Positions 16,766 through 26,932 of a stretch of DNA of 40,013 nt are shown here, piece by piece; position 1 is the stretch's first letter; each line of letters opens with the position of its first letter. Below the pieces are notes generated by a model. The model was not told where the DNA came from and searched no databases. It was given only the letters and a program-made list of their open reading frames with translations. This stretch comes from Caldilineae bacterium (GTDB taxonomy: Bacteria > Chloroflexota > Anaerolineae > JAAEKA01). The stretch covers positions 1 through 40,013 of the forward strand of contig JACKBK010000030.1 in assembly GCA_020634555.1 (NCBI GenBank), read 5' to 3'. The position numbers and the translations under genes are program-made.

Positions 16766-16798
16766 TTCCCGGCCCCTCCGTGTGGAAGAGGCCGGGAA
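16766..16798 (-). promoter_or_regulatory. Second stem-loop in the xylB-xylA gap
   Basis: TTCCCGGCC (16766-16774) pairs with GGCCGGGAA (16790-16798), flanked by GCGTC and GACGC. It lies between the xylulokinase stop (16867) and the hairpin at 16722. No T-run follows on the - strand. Confidence 0.4.
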
Positions 16799-16866
16799 AC
16801 TTTCAGGAGGAGACGCCGATGAGAAGATTTGCGTTGTAGTCGAAGACGACAGCATTCTGTCCCGCG

Positions 16867-18375
16867 TCAGGCGTTTCCGGTCAATCCGCCAAGCGCGGCG
16901 AACGAGCCGGACAGCGCCGGATACAGCGAGCGGTAGATGGGATAGACGTCGTCGTAGGCGGCAGTGTTTTGGCCAGGCTGCGTGCGGCCGGTCAGTTGAA
17001 TGGTTTCACGGCACGCGTCCGGCAGGCTGGCATACATGCCCGCGCCGACGGCCGCACACAGCGCCGCGCCGAACGCCGCACCCTCGGTGGTGTTCACAGT
17101 CACCAGCTCAACGCCGAGCACGTCGGCCATGATCTGCCGCCACAGCGGGCTGCGGGCGCCGCCGCCCGAGATGCGCACCTGCCGGATGTCGCCCAGTCCG
17201 GCGTTGCGGATCAAAGTAAAGCTGTCGCGGATGCCGAACGCGACTCCTTCCAGCACGGCGCGGGTCATGTGCGCCCGTCCGTGGCGGATGGTCAGCCCGA
17301 CCCAGGCGGCCCGCGCCAGTGGGTCAGGGTGCGGCGTGCGCTCGCCGGTCAGGTAAGGCAGAAAGACCAGTCCTTCGCTGCCAGGCGCGACCGCCGCCGC
17401 CTCGTTTACCAGGTCGTCGAACGACCGGTCCGGCGCCAGGCTGTCGCGGTACCACTGAAGGCTGCCTGCCGCGCTGAGCATCACGCCCATGAAGTGCCAG
17501 CGGCCGGGCACGGTGTGGCAGAAAGCGTGCAGCCGGCCTTCCGGCTCCACCAGCGGCGCCGGGGTAGCTGCGAAAACCACCCCCGACGTGCCCAAGGTCA
17601 GTGCGATAATGCCGGGTTCGACCGCGCCGACGCCCGTAGCCTGGGCCGCCTGGTCGCCGCCGCCGGCCACCACCGGTGTACCAGATGCCAGTCCGGTAAG
17701 GGCAGATGCTTCGCTGCTGACACCACCGGTCACCTGGGGCCCTTCAAAGGTCGCGGGCATCATGGACGCCGGAATACCCAGCGCATCCAGCACCTCGGGC
17801 GACCAGGTGCGCGTCTTGAGGTCGAACAGGATCGTTCCCGAGCCGCCGGCCCGGTCGATGGCATACTCGCCGGTCAACCGGTAGCGGATGTAGTCCTTCG
17901 GCAACAGGATGTGCCGCGTCTGCGCCCAGATTTCAGGCTCGTTTTCCTGCACCCACAGGATCTTGGGCGCAGTGAACCCGGTCAGCGCGTCGTTGCCGGT
18001 GATCTGGATCAGCCGCTCGCGGCCCAAGCGGGCGCGCATCTCGTCGCACTGCGCCTGAGTACGCCCGTCGTTCCAGAGGATCGCGGGCCGGAGCACGCGG
18101 CCGGCATCGTCCAGCAGGACCAGTCCGTGCATCTGGCCGGTCAGCCCGATGGCGGCGATGGCAGCCGGGTCGGTTCCAGTATCGGCCAGCACCTGGCGCA
18201 CGCTGGCAACCACGCCGTCCCACCATTCATACGGGTCCTGTTCGGACCACAGCGGCCGCGGCGTGGACAGGGTCAGCGGCGTGTTTGCGACACCGAGCAC
18301 ATCGCCGCCCGCGTCGACGAGCAAAGCCTTCGCGCCGGTAGTGGAAACATCGATACCAAGAAGCAGTTGAGGCAT
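16867..18375 (-). CDS. xylB: Xylulokinase (FGGY family)
   Basis: 502-aa FGGY carbohydrate kinase that phosphorylates D-xylulose with ATP. LGIDVSTTGAKALL opens the first actin-like domain. GQMHGLVLLD and the later GGGGDQAAQATG (with catalytic Asp) match xylulokinases closely, and SGGGARSPLWRQ is the adenosine-binding signature. I chose the ATG at 18375 because homologs begin just before LGIDV. An in-frame ATG at 18411 is possible, and neither has a clear ribosome site. It follows a small membrane protein gene that ends at 18447. Confidence 0.92.
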   Translation of the reverse strand: MPQLLLGIDVSTTGAKALLVDAGGDVLGVANTPLTLSTPRPLWSEQDPYEWWDGVVASVRQVLADTGTDPAAIAAIGLTGQMHGLVLLDDAGRVLRPAILWNDGRTQAQCDEMRARLGRERLIQITGNDALTGFTAPKILWVQENEPEIWAQTRHILLPKDYIRYRLTGEYAIDRAGGSGTILFDLKTRTWSPEVLDALGIPASMMPATFEGPQVTGGVSSEASALTGLASGTPVVAGGGDQAAQATGVGAVEPGIIALTLGTSGVVFAATPAPLVEPEGRLHAFCHTVPGRWHFMGVMLSAAGSLQWYRDSLAPDRSFDDLVNEAAAVAPGSEGLVFLPYLTGERTPHPDPLARAAWVGLTIRHGRAHMTRAVLEGVAFGIRDSFTLIRNAGLGDIRQVRISGGGARSPLWRQIMADVLGVELVTVNTTEGAAFGAALCAAVGAGMYASLPDACRETIQLTGRTQPGQNTAAYDDVYPIYRSLYPALSGSFAALGGLTGNA

Positions 18376-18446
18376 AGTGATTGCGATTCGTAGCTCGATT
18401 ACAGCCATTCGACAAAGGGTGGAGAAACCCCAGCCGACCGGGCGCA

Positions 18447-18875
18447 CTACGCCGCCGCGTCAACCGCGGGCGGACGTTCGACCACGCGGGCTGGCCGGAC
18501 GTGGCTCCACAAGATGTAGGACAACGTCGCGATGAAGAGCAACTGGAATCCGCGGGTGTAGAGTGGCATGGCGATAGACTGGAACATGCCCAGAATGCCG
18601 ATGATGACACAGGCGATTATGACGCGCATTACCCAGGTGTATAGCCGCGGGTTGACCAGATCGTTGATCGCTGTCGCCACAATAACGATCAGCATGATAT
18701 ACGTCAGCAGAATGGCGATAAAGATCAGAATGAACGGTATCGCACTCAGCAGGACGTTCCGGTTGAGTACCGCTTCCGGTACAACCGCCGGGATCAGGTT
18801 CATCGCGATGATGCCTAGGATCAACAGCAACACGATGGCAATGGGCAAACCAATGGGCACACGGGGTCGTCGCAT
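18447..18875 (-). CDS. Small membrane protein with four predicted helices
   Basis: 142 aa, almost wholly hydrophobic, with likely transmembrane segments near residues 9-31, 41-66, 80-102 and 105-124. It begins with a positively charged MRRPR and has a charged tail. GGAGGA lies about seven bases before ATG. No recognised family or motif. Located directly upstream of xylulokinase, on the same strand. Confidence 0.65.
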   Translation of the reverse strand: MRRPRVPIGLPIAIVLLLILGIIAMNLIPAVVPEAVLNRNVLLSAIPFILIFIAILLTYIMLIVIVATAINDLVNPRLYTWVMRVIIACVIIGILGMFQSIAMPLYTRGFQLLFIATLSYILWSHVRPARVVERPPAVDAAA

Positions 18876-19141
18876 AGCGAGTCCTCCAGTCGTATCTGTT
18901 CACCGTCGTTCCACGCAGGCGGGAATCCAGTCTGACAGGTGCTGAACTCCCGCCTGCGCGGGAATCACGCGTGAGTGATTACAAGAGCAAGTACAAAGGT
19001 TTCTGCCCTAAATCCTTTTCATCCCTCGCCCTTGCCTCCCCTTTGCGCCGCGCATGCGTCAGGGAACGCAGCGCCTCTGGGCAAAGGGGAGGCTGCCTGG
19101 CGAAATCAGGCGGGTGAGGGGAGGAAGGGGCAGGTGTTAGC
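18876..19141. repeat. Repeat-filled intergenic region with two hairpins
   Basis: CGCAGGCGGGA (18914-18924) pairs with TCCCGCCTGCG (18948-18958), a common TCCCGCC-type palindrome also seen in altered form near 32770-32870. CCTCCCCTTTGC (19035-19046) pairs with GCAAAGGGGAGG (19081-19092) across a GC-rich loop about 50 bases after the stop at 19142. The second may end or stabilise the transcript from the Gfo/Idh gene. No gene is seen here. Confidence 0.6.
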
Positions 19142-20335
<1,194 letters not shown>

Positions 20336-20348
20336 AGGAGTACTCCTC

Positions 20349-21389
20349 TCAAGCCCGCTCGACGTAGCCCTGGATGTCCTTGGTTGCGTCGTCGGAAGCA
20401 AACGCGGCGTCGAAGGCCAGGGCCGACGGCGCAAAGTCCAGCCGCTTGACGAACGCACAGGACTCGGCGGCGCCGTGCTCGCGGTCCATCTTGCCATCCT
20501 CCCATTCCACCGACAGCGGGCCCCAGTAACCGATGTCGTTCAACGCCCGGATGATCTCCTCGAAGTCCACCGATCCGCGGCCCAGCGAACGGAAGTCCCA
20601 TGCTCGTCGCGGGTCGCCGAAGTTGAGATGACCGCCAAACACGCCAGCCTCGGTGGGATACGGTGCCCGGTAGGCATCCTTCATGTGGACGTGGAAGATG
20701 CGGTCAGCGAACTTGCGAATGAACAGGACGTAGTCCACGTTCTGATAGACGAAGTGGCTGGGATCGTAGTTGAAACCGAAAGCCGGATGCCCGTTGAGGG
20801 CATTCAGCGCGTTCTCAGCGCTGGCAACGTCAAAGGCAATCTCGGTCGGGTGCACTTCGAGGGCAAACCTGACGCCCTCCTCCTGGAACACATCGAGGAT
20901 CGGCGTCCACATCTCGGAGAAGAACGCCAACCCCTTCTCCAGGTAGTCAGCCGGATTAGGCGGGAAGGAGTAGACCAGGTGCCAGATTGGCGAACCGGTA
21001 AAACCGGGGACAACCTTGACACCGAACTTCGCAGCCGCGCGGGCCGTGTTCTTCATCTCCTCGGCCGCGCGTGCGCGCACGCCATCCTGGGCGCCGGCGC
21101 CGTAGATGCGCGGCGGCAGGATGCTCTTGTGGCGCTCGTCGATGCGGTCGCAGACCGCCTGGCCCACCAGATGGTTGCTGATGGCAAAGCACTTCAGGTC
21201 GTGCTTGTTGAGGATGTCCCAGCGTGACTGGACGTAGCTGTCGTCCTCCAGGGCCTTTTCCACATCGAAGTGGTCGCCCCAGCAGGCGATCTCGACGCCG
21301 TCGTAGCCGAACGATTTTGCTTTTTCACAAAAGGTGTCGAAGGGCAGGTCTGCCCACTGGCCGCTGAACAAAGTAACGGGACGTGACAT
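20349..21389 (-). CDS. Sugar phosphate isomerase/epimerase (TIM barrel)
   Basis: 346-aa xylose isomerase-like TIM barrel, longer than its relatives in this window. Metal-site candidates are Glu in ALEVHPTE, Asp/His in NYDPSHFV, His in FHVHMKD and Glu in SVEWEDG. AAAGGAGAA lies about eight bases before ATG. Followed after 13 bases by a Gfo/Idh dehydrogenase. Such pairs occur in inositol and keto-glycoside pathways, where the dehydrogenase makes a keto-sugar and the barrel isomerises or cleaves it. Assignment to one of these is inference. Confidence 0.88.
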   Translation of the reverse strand: MSRPVTLFSGQWADLPFDTFCEKAKSFGYDGVEIACWGDHFDVEKALEDDSYVQSRWDILNKHDLKCFAISNHLVGQAVCDRIDERHKSILPPRIYGAGAQDGVRARAAEEMKNTARAAAKFGVKVVPGFTGSPIWHLVYSFPPNPADYLEKGLAFFSEMWTPILDVFQEEGVRFALEVHPTEIAFDVASAENALNALNGHPAFGFNYDPSHFVYQNVDYVLFIRKFADRIFHVHMKDAYRAPYPTEAGVFGGHLNFGDPRRAWDFRSLGRGSVDFEEIIRALNDIGYWGPLSVEWEDGKMDREHGAAESCAFVKRLDFAPSALAFDAAFASDDATKDIQGYVERA

Positions 21390-21408
21390 AGCTGTTTCTC
21401 CTTTGAGA

Positions 21409-21503
21409 AGATTGGTGTATTGGGAGGCGGTATACTGGCAGATTGGTCGTCAACGAGTTGTTGTGTGGTAAGCACACGGACCAATTTCCCAATCTACCAA
21501 TCT
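21409..21503. repeat. Imperfect inverted repeat between two TIM-barrel genes
   Basis: AGATTGGTGTATTGGGA (21409-21425) faces TCCCAATCTACCAATCT (21487-21503) with two mismatches. The second arm itself is made of AATCTACC units. The element fills the gap between the stop at 21517 and the start at 21389. Confidence 0.5.
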
Positions 21504-21516
21504 ACCACCCGGTTTT

Positions 21517-22365
21517 TCACGCCAGCAGAGGCTTCAAGAAACGCACGCCGTCGCGCGCCAGGTCATCCTGGGTCGGCGCCAGCGCGCGCCAGATAGCGGC
21601 GGCGCGGGCGATGCTCTTGACCTTGGCTGTAAACGACTCGATGACTACCGGGCCGTCGTAGCCGATGTCTTTGAGGCCCTGGCGGACGTCCTGCCACTGG
21701 ACGTTGCCGCTGCCCGGCGCGCCGCGGTCGTTCTCGCAGGCGTGAAAATGCTTCAGCCGCGGGCCGGCCAGACGAATGGCGTCGCCCAGCGATTTTTCCT
21801 CGATGTTCATGTGGAACGTGTCGAGCAGGATCTGCATGTTTGGATGGCCCACGCGATCGACCACGTCGACTGCCTGGCTGGCCAGGTTGATGAAGCTGGT
21901 CTCGAAACGGTTGAGTGGCTCCAGACACAGCGTCACGCCCTTGTCGCCCGCGTAGGCTGCCAGGGCGCTCAGGTTCTCCACCAGCAGGTCCGTGTCGCGC
22001 GCCCGCTCGTCAGCGGTCATCTCCCAGGTTCGACCTACAGCTGAGTAGATCGGACCGGCCAAGTTTGTCCCGCCCAAGGCGGCGGTTGCGTCGATGGACC
22101 CTCGCACATACGCCATGCCGTTGTCACGAATAGCGGGGTCGGGGTGGATCAGATCGCGGTCCGGCCCCATGGCCAGACAGCAGCTGACTCCCAGCCCGTT
22201 GTCGCGAACGATGGCTGCGCCCTCGCGGTAGTCCAGGTCATCGAGGCCCTCCAGCGGCGCCTCGATCCAGTCGAAGCCGAGGCCGGCGACATGTGGCGCC
22301 AGCTTTTCCAGTTCCTCCGTCGTCAACGGTGAGGTCCAAACCCAAGTGTTAACGCCGAAACGCAT
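21517..22365 (-). CDS. Sugar phosphate isomerase/epimerase (ketose 3-epimerase-like)
   Basis: 282-aa TIM-barrel enzyme with the full metal site of the D-tagatose/D-psicose 3-epimerase group: Glu in CLEPLNRFET, Asp in LLDTFHMNIEE, His in KHFHACENDRG and Glu in VVIESF. The start MRFGVNTW is supported by AGGAG eight bases upstream; the open frame continues upstream through tandem repeats and is not considered coding. It is the first catabolic enzyme after the transporter genes. Likely converts the imported or oxidised ketose; exact substrate unknown. Confidence 0.9.
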   Translation of the reverse strand: MRFGVNTWVWTSPLTTEELEKLAPHVAGLGFDWIEAPLEGLDDLDYREGAAIVRDNGLGVSCCLAMGPDRDLIHPDPAIRDNGMAYVRGSIDATAALGGTNLAGPIYSAVGRTWEMTADERARDTDLLVENLSALAAYAGDKGVTLCLEPLNRFETSFINLASQAVDVVDRVGHPNMQILLDTFHMNIEEKSLGDAIRLAGPRLKHFHACENDRGAPGSGNVQWQDVRQGLKDIGYDGPVVIESFTAKVKSIARAAAIWRALAPTQDDLARDGVRFLKPLLA

Positions 22366-22460
22366 AGTTGATGCTCCTGTATTTGATGCGATGCTGTCCT
22401 GCTCGGCCGGTCTTTGCTTGCACCCCGACAGGGGCCCGACCGAACCAGCATCACGGCTTG

Positions 22461-22536
22461 GCTCGGTCGGAGACCGGCCAGAGCGAGAGTTGGAGACCGG
22501 CCAGAGCGAGAGTCGGAGACCGGCCTGAGCGAGATA
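22461..22536. repeat. Three tandem 23-bp units of the GGAGACCGGCC family
   Basis: Units at 22468-22490, 22491-22513 and 22514-22536 share YGGAGACCGGCC followed by AGAGCGAGAGT, with one to three changes. The first extends left into GGCTCGGT, which is also found at 39881-39936 and 32913-32937. Located between an ATPase gene and an epimerase gene on the same strand. Units are too few, and lack unique spacers, to be a CRISPR. Confidence 0.7.
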
Positions 22537-22567
22537 CTTGGCGACTTCCAAAGTCTGCGATGCTCTC

Positions 22568-23626
22568 TCAAGCAAGTCGCTTGCCGGTCTGATCGAAGTA
22601 ATGCAAGCGATCCAGCAGGATGTTGAAGGTGACGTCAACACCGCGTCGCAGTTGCGTGATACCGGGTGCGAGGCTCAACAGCATCTGCTCGCCAGACTTG
22701 ATGTGTACGATGGTTTCCACGCCAAGTGGTTCGGTCAGCAAGATGGTGCCGCTAAACTGGCCGGCCGGATCGATGAAGATGTCCTCCGGGCGAATGCCGA
22801 CCAACACGTTGTCAGGCAGCGAGCGGCCTTCAGGCGCCGGCAGGTGCATCAGGCTGTCCTTGATAAAGAAAGTGCCGTTGTCACGACCACCCGGTACCAG
22901 GTTGATGCGCGGCGTGCCAACCAGTTGCGCAACGAACGTGGTCGCGGGCCGGTCGTAGATGTCCTCCGGCGTGCCGACCTGCACCAAATGCCCTTCGTTC
23001 AGCACGCCGATGCGGTCGGCCATGGTCAGCGCTTCGATCTGGTCGTGGGTGACAAAGAGCGTGGTGTTGCCCTGGGTCTTCTGCATGTGCTGCAACTCGA
23101 CGCGCAGCGATTCGCGCAGCTTGGCATCCAGGTTCGAGAGCGGCTCGTCCATCAGGAAGATGCGGGGCTCGCGAACGATGGCCCGCCCGATGGAGACACG
23201 CTGCATCTCGCCGCCTGAAAGGCGCGCTGTCTTGCGATCCAGCAGATGGCTGATCCGCAGGATCTCCGCTACGTGTGTCACCTTGGCCTTGATCTCGTCC
23301 TCGGGCGTCTTGCGCAGCGGCGAGCGCAGCGGAAACGCCAGATTGTCGTACACCGACATGGTGGGGTAAAGCGAATACTGCTGAAACACGAAGGCGACGT
23401 CGCGATCGGCCGGCGTCATGGCGTCGACAACCTCATCATCGAACAGCACTGTGCCGGAATCTTGCTTGAGCAGCGCGGCGATGATCCGCAGAGTCGTGGT
23501 CTTGCCTGCCCCCGTTGGTCCGAGCAGCACGAAAAACTCGCGATCGCGCACCATGAAGGACACATCCTCCAATGCCTGGACATATCGGAAAGACTTGCTG
23601 ATGTTCTTTAGCTCAACGCTGCTCAT
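22568..23626 (-). CDS. ABC sugar importer ATPase (MalK/UgpC-type), second copy
   Basis: 352-aa ATPase driving carbohydrate uptake. Walker A GPTGAGKTT (near residue 36), Q-loop VFQQYSLYP, signature LSGGEMQRVSIGRAI, Walker B IFLMDEPLSNLD, H-loop THD and a C-terminal TOBE/MalK regulatory domain. ATG overlaps the TGA of the preceding ATPase as ATGA, so the two ATPases are coupled and probably form a heterodimer. It is the last gene of the transporter set. Confidence 0.93.
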   Translation of the reverse strand: MSSVELKNISKSFRYVQALEDVSFMVRDREFFVLLGPTGAGKTTTLRIIAALLKQDSGTVLFDDEVVDAMTPADRDVAFVFQQYSLYPTMSVYDNLAFPLRSPLRKTPEDEIKAKVTHVAEILRISHLLDRKTARLSGGEMQRVSIGRAIVREPRIFLMDEPLSNLDAKLRESLRVELQHMQKTQGNTTLFVTHDQIEALTMADRIGVLNEGHLVQVGTPEDIYDRPATTFVAQLVGTPRINLVPGGRDNGTFFIKDSLMHLPAPEGRSLPDNVLVGIRPEDIFIDPAGQFSGTILLTEPLGVETIVHIKSGEQMLLSLAPGITQLRRGVDVTFNILLDRLHYFDQTGKRLA

Positions 23627-24762
23627 GCCGTGACCTCAACAGGCTGTGTCTGGACCGGGGCTGTCTCGGATGGCGAGATTGCCCGGCCAGTCTTGGGATC
23701 GAAGAAGCGCAGCATCGCCGGATCGGCGGTGAAGCGCAGCGATGAACCCATAGGATGCGAAGCGAGTCGGTCTGCCCGCAGGTGGACGATGACCGGGTCG
23801 GTAGCCGTGCCGAGGTTGACGTGCAACAGCTTGTACCCACCATGCATGTCCACTGCGTAGACCTCGCCCGCCATCGTACTATCATCGCTGATAGCGGCTG
23901 CCTCTGGCCGGAACCCAACGACCACATCATCGCCTTTGTCCAGAGCAGCCAGCAGCGGCACGCGGAAATGTGCCGGCACGGCCATGGTGCTGTCGTTCCC
24001 CGGGAAGCGGATCAGGTCGCCGTCGAGCTGTCCATCAATCAGGTTCATGCCCGGACTGCCGATAAACCGCGCCACGAAAAGGTTGGCAGGCTCATAGTAG
24101 ACCTCAGCCGGTGTGCCAACCTGCTGCACCTCCGCCGCCGACATGACCACGATCCGGTCGCTAAGCGCCATCGCCTCAATCTGGTCATGGGTGACGTAGA
24201 CCGTGGTGGCGTTCTGCGCATGGTGCAGCGCCTTGATCTCGGCGCGCATGGTCTCGCGCAGCTCGGCGTCCAGCGCGCCCAGCGGCTCGTCCATCAGGAA
24301 TGCGGACGGACGGCGGACAAGGGCGCGGGCCAGCGCCACGCGCTGCTGGTCGCCGCCGCTCAGCTTGCCCGGTTTGTACTTGAGCAGGTGGTGGATGCGC
24401 AGGATATCCACCACCTCGCCAATACGTATGTCGATCTCCTCGCGCTTCATGCCCTCGGCCCGCAGGGGAAACGAGATGTTGTCACGCACTGTCATGTGTG
24501 GATAAAGAGCATAGAGCTGGAAGACGAAGGCGATGTCGCGGTCGCTGGGATGTCTCCAGGTAACGTTTCGGCCGTCCAGCAAGATAGTGCCGCTGGTGAC
24601 GGCTTCCAGCCCGGAGATCATACGCAGTGTGGTTGTCTTGCCGCAGCCGGACGGTCCCAGCAAACAAATGAACTCGCCATCCTTGATGGTCAGGTTCATC
24701 GGCTTGACCGCGTGGTTGTCGCCGAATATCTTCTCTACGTCCCGAAGTTCAATCGTTGCCAT
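23623..24762 (-). CDS. ABC sugar importer ATPase (MalK/UgpC-type), first copy
   Basis: 379-aa ATPase. Walker A GPSGCGKTT, Q-loop VFQLYALYP, signature LSGGDQQRVALARAL, Walker B AFLMDEPLGALD, then H-loop THD and a TOBE-type C-terminal domain. I chose ATG at 24762 (MATIEL) with AGGA eight bases upstream, rather than the TTG at 24768. Its stop overlaps the start of the second ATPase. Paired ATPases next to MalF/MalG-type permeases are known from the rhizobial glycerol importer GlpSTPQV, so a polyol substrate is possible. Confidence 0.93.
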   Translation of the reverse strand: MATIELRDVEKIFGDNHAVKPMNLTIKDGEFICLLGPSGCGKTTTLRMISGLEAVTSGTILLDGRNVTWRHPSDRDIAFVFQLYALYPHMTVRDNISFPLRAEGMKREEIDIRIGEVVDILRIHHLLKYKPGKLSGGDQQRVALARALVRRPSAFLMDEPLGALDAELRETMRAEIKALHHAQNATTVYVTHDQIEAMALSDRIVVMSAAEVQQVGTPAEVYYEPANLFVARFIGSPGMNLIDGQLDGDLIRFPGNDSTMAVPAHFRVPLLAALDKGDDVVVGFRPEAAAISDDSTMAGEVYAVDMHGGYKLLHVNLGTATDPVIVHLRADRLASHPMGSSLRFTADPAMLRFFDPKTGRAISPSETAPVQTQPVEVTA

Positions 24763-24857
24763 CTGCAATGTCCTGTTGGGGGTGAACCATGGATGCGCAG
24801 CCAGGCAGCCTGAGTTGCCAGTCTTACCGCATTGCCTCGGCTACCCGTTCCTTTCTC

Positions 24858-25862
24858 CTATTTCCGCACCGCGCCAAACGTAACCCCGCGCAGCAGGTAG
24901 TCGCGCAGCAGGAAGACGACGATGACCACGGGGATCAGGAAGCCAAGGCTGCCGGCCGCGATGGCTGACCACTCGATCCCGCCGCGGCCCAGCATGGTCG
25001 CAATGCTTGGCGGCGCTGTGCGGGCTGTGTTGCTGGTGAGCATCAGGGCAAAGGCGTATTCGTTCCAGGCAAAGATCAGGCAGAACACCGCTGTAGCGGC
25101 GATGCCTGTCATAGCCTGGGGCAGTACGATCTTGCGGATGGCTTGCATACGGGTATAGCCATCAACCAGGGCCGCCTCCTCGTACTCCGTTGGGATCTCG
25201 TCGATAAAGCCCTTAAGCAGCCAGACTGCCAGCGACAGGTTGAACACCGTGTACAACAGGATCATTCCGATGTGCGTATCATGCAGGCCAAGCTGGCGGT
25301 ACATGAGGAACAGGGGAATGGTCACCACCACAGCCGGCAGCATACGCGTGCTCAATATGAAAAACATCAGATCGTCTTTGCCGGGCACATTGAACCGGCT
25401 AAACGCGTACGCGGCGAAGAAACCCAGAATCACTGAAAGCAGCGTCGAAACTCCGGCGATGATCAACGAGTTCTTGAGGCGCGTCACGTAGTCGCTGGGG
25501 CCGGTGATCTCCTGGCCGCTCTTGAGAGCGATGCGATCGAAGAGACCCAGGTCGCCGCTTTCGGCGGCTTCCTGAAGCTTCGTGATCCGGCCCGGTGTGA
25601 TGATGGCGCGCTCAGTAAACAGGAAAACAAATCCTTCAAGCGTCGGCTCGAACACTGTCTTGGGAGGAGAGGAAACCACATCCGACCGCGTTTTGAAGGC
25701 GGTCATCGCCATGATAAAGATTGGTATCAACAGGAAGATCGCCAGCGCGATGACAACGATCGCCCGCAGACTGTGAATGCGGCGTGATCTGGGGCTGACC
25801 TTGTCGACGCGGATCGACTCCGTGACGGGCTTGCTGGGGCCGGTTTCGTAGAAGTCAGACAT
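24858..25862 (-). CDS. ABC sugar permease, MalG-like, with a periplasmic insertion
   Basis: 334-aa inner-membrane permease with about six helices. The cytoplasmic EAA loop reads EEAALVDGYTRMQAIRKIVLP. Compared with usual MalG proteins (about 270-300 aa), an extra segment of about 45 residues (roughly 75-120) lies between helices 1 and 2, and includes KLQEAAESGDLGLFDRIAL. AAGGAAGA precedes ATG, and only three bases separate it from the stop of the MalF-like gene. The insertion probably faces the binding protein. Confidence 0.92.
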   Translation of the reverse strand: MSDFYETGPSKPVTESIRVDKVSPRSRRIHSLRAIVVIALAIFLLIPIFIMAMTAFKTRSDVVSSPPKTVFEPTLEGFVFLFTERAIITPGRITKLQEAAESGDLGLFDRIALKSGQEITGPSDYVTRLKNSLIIAGVSTLLSVILGFFAAYAFSRFNVPGKDDLMFFILSTRMLPAVVVTIPLFLMYRQLGLHDTHIGMILLYTVFNLSLAVWLLKGFIDEIPTEYEEAALVDGYTRMQAIRKIVLPQAMTGIAATAVFCLIFAWNEYAFALMLTSNTARTAPPSIATMLGRGGIEWSAIAAGSLGFLIPVVIVVFLLRDYLLRGVTFGAVRK

Positions 25863-25865
25863 GGC

Positions 25866-26828
25866 TCAATCTTCCTTGGCCTGATTCAGGTAACGAATGT
25901 ACAGGTTGCTGATGGCGATGATGACGATCAGGATAATGTACGCCAGCGCGCTGGCCCGGCCGGTGCGCCATTGTCCCAGAAACGCCTGCCGGTAGAGGTT
26001 CACCGCGATGAGCTCCGTTTGATCGCCGGGTCCACCGCCGGTCAATCCCATCACGAGGTCAAAGCTTTTGAATGCCTCGATGGTGCGAAACAGGATCGCG
26101 ATCATGAGGAGTGGCATGACCTGGGGGACGGTGATACGCCAAAACTGAAACCAGGAGCTTGCCCGGTCGATCACAGCTGCCTCGTAAAGATAATCGGGGA
26201 TAGCCTTCAGACCCGACAACACCAGGAGCATCACGAAGGGCGTCCACATCCAGATGTCTACCAGCGCCACCGCCCACAGTGCCAGATTGGGAACCGGTTG
26301 GCCGGCAAAGCGCCCTGCCAACATTTCTGGTGCAGTGGACGGGTTGCGGAACCCCAGCAGGAAGTTGAAGTATCCAAAAGAAGGGTTGTACATCAGCTTC
26401 CAAAACATACCCACCACCACCGGTGAGAGCATCATCGGTACGAGAATAAGGGTGGTGACCAGACCGCTTCCCTTGAATTTCTCCTGAACCAGAACAGCGA
26501 GACTGAACCCGAGAATGGTTTGCATTCCCACTGTAACCAGGGCATAGCGCCCGGTGGTGGCGAAATACTTCCACATCTGCGGGTCACTGAGGATATCGGC
26601 GTAGTTCTGAAATCCAACCCAGGTCGGTGCTTTGTTGGCAATCGCTGAGTAATCGGTGAAAGAGAGGAACAAGCTGTAGATCAGCGGGAAGAGGTTCCAC
26701 GCGATCAGCAGGATCAAGGTGGGCCAGATGAAGAGATTCAGGATAGCCCTGTCACTCAACTCTCTGCGCTGCCGCCTGGGCTGAACCTGCCCTGTCGATT
26801 CTTTCTGGGCTTGGCTAATGGCTGTCAT
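25866..26828 (-). CDS. ABC sugar permease, MalF-like
   Basis: 320-aa inner-membrane permease with six predicted helices, the first near residues 31-52 after a charged cytoplasmic tail. The EAA motif YEAAVIDRASSWFQFWRITVP couples it to the ATPases. AAGGA lies eight bases before ATG. Located after the solute-binding protein gene and a strong hairpin, and immediately before the MalG-like gene. Confidence 0.93.
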   Translation of the reverse strand: MTAISQAQKESTGQVQPRRQRRELSDRAILNLFIWPTLILLIAWNLFPLIYSLFLSFTDYSAIANKAPTWVGFQNYADILSDPQMWKYFATTGRYALVTVGMQTILGFSLAVLVQEKFKGSGLVTTLILVPMMLSPVVVGMFWKLMYNPSFGYFNFLLGFRNPSTAPEMLAGRFAGQPVPNLALWAVALVDIWMWTPFVMLLVLSGLKAIPDYLYEAAVIDRASSWFQFWRITVPQVMPLLMIAILFRTIEAFKSFDLVMGLTGGGPGDQTELIAVNLYRQAFLGQWRTGRASALAYIILIVIIAISNLYIRYLNQAKED

Positions 26829-26932
26829 TGGCGAAATCCTTGGACGTATCGAGACCGAATCGGGAACGAATCGACCGGACCGGCTGCATTGCTGGCAATG
26901 GTCTCATCGAACACATAGCCGCTACACCAGGA

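Noticed and set aside
15667..18375. Treating the whole island as a plain xylose operon
   Set aside because: xylA-like and xylB are present, but the other enzymes (three Gfo/Idh, four epimerase-like barrels, LarA-like, GlcD/F-like) go far beyond xylose use.
16969..18393. Long + strand open frame across xylulokinase
   Set aside because: Antisense of a gene with all FGGY motifs; high His/Gln/Arg content is that of a shadow frame.
22468..22536. Possible CRISPR (three 23-bp repeats)
   Set aside because: Units are directly joined with no spacers and no cas genes; same sequence is dispersed elsewhere.
23755..24813. + strand open frame across the first ATPase gene
   Set aside because: Antisense of a canonical ABC ATPase; no motif.
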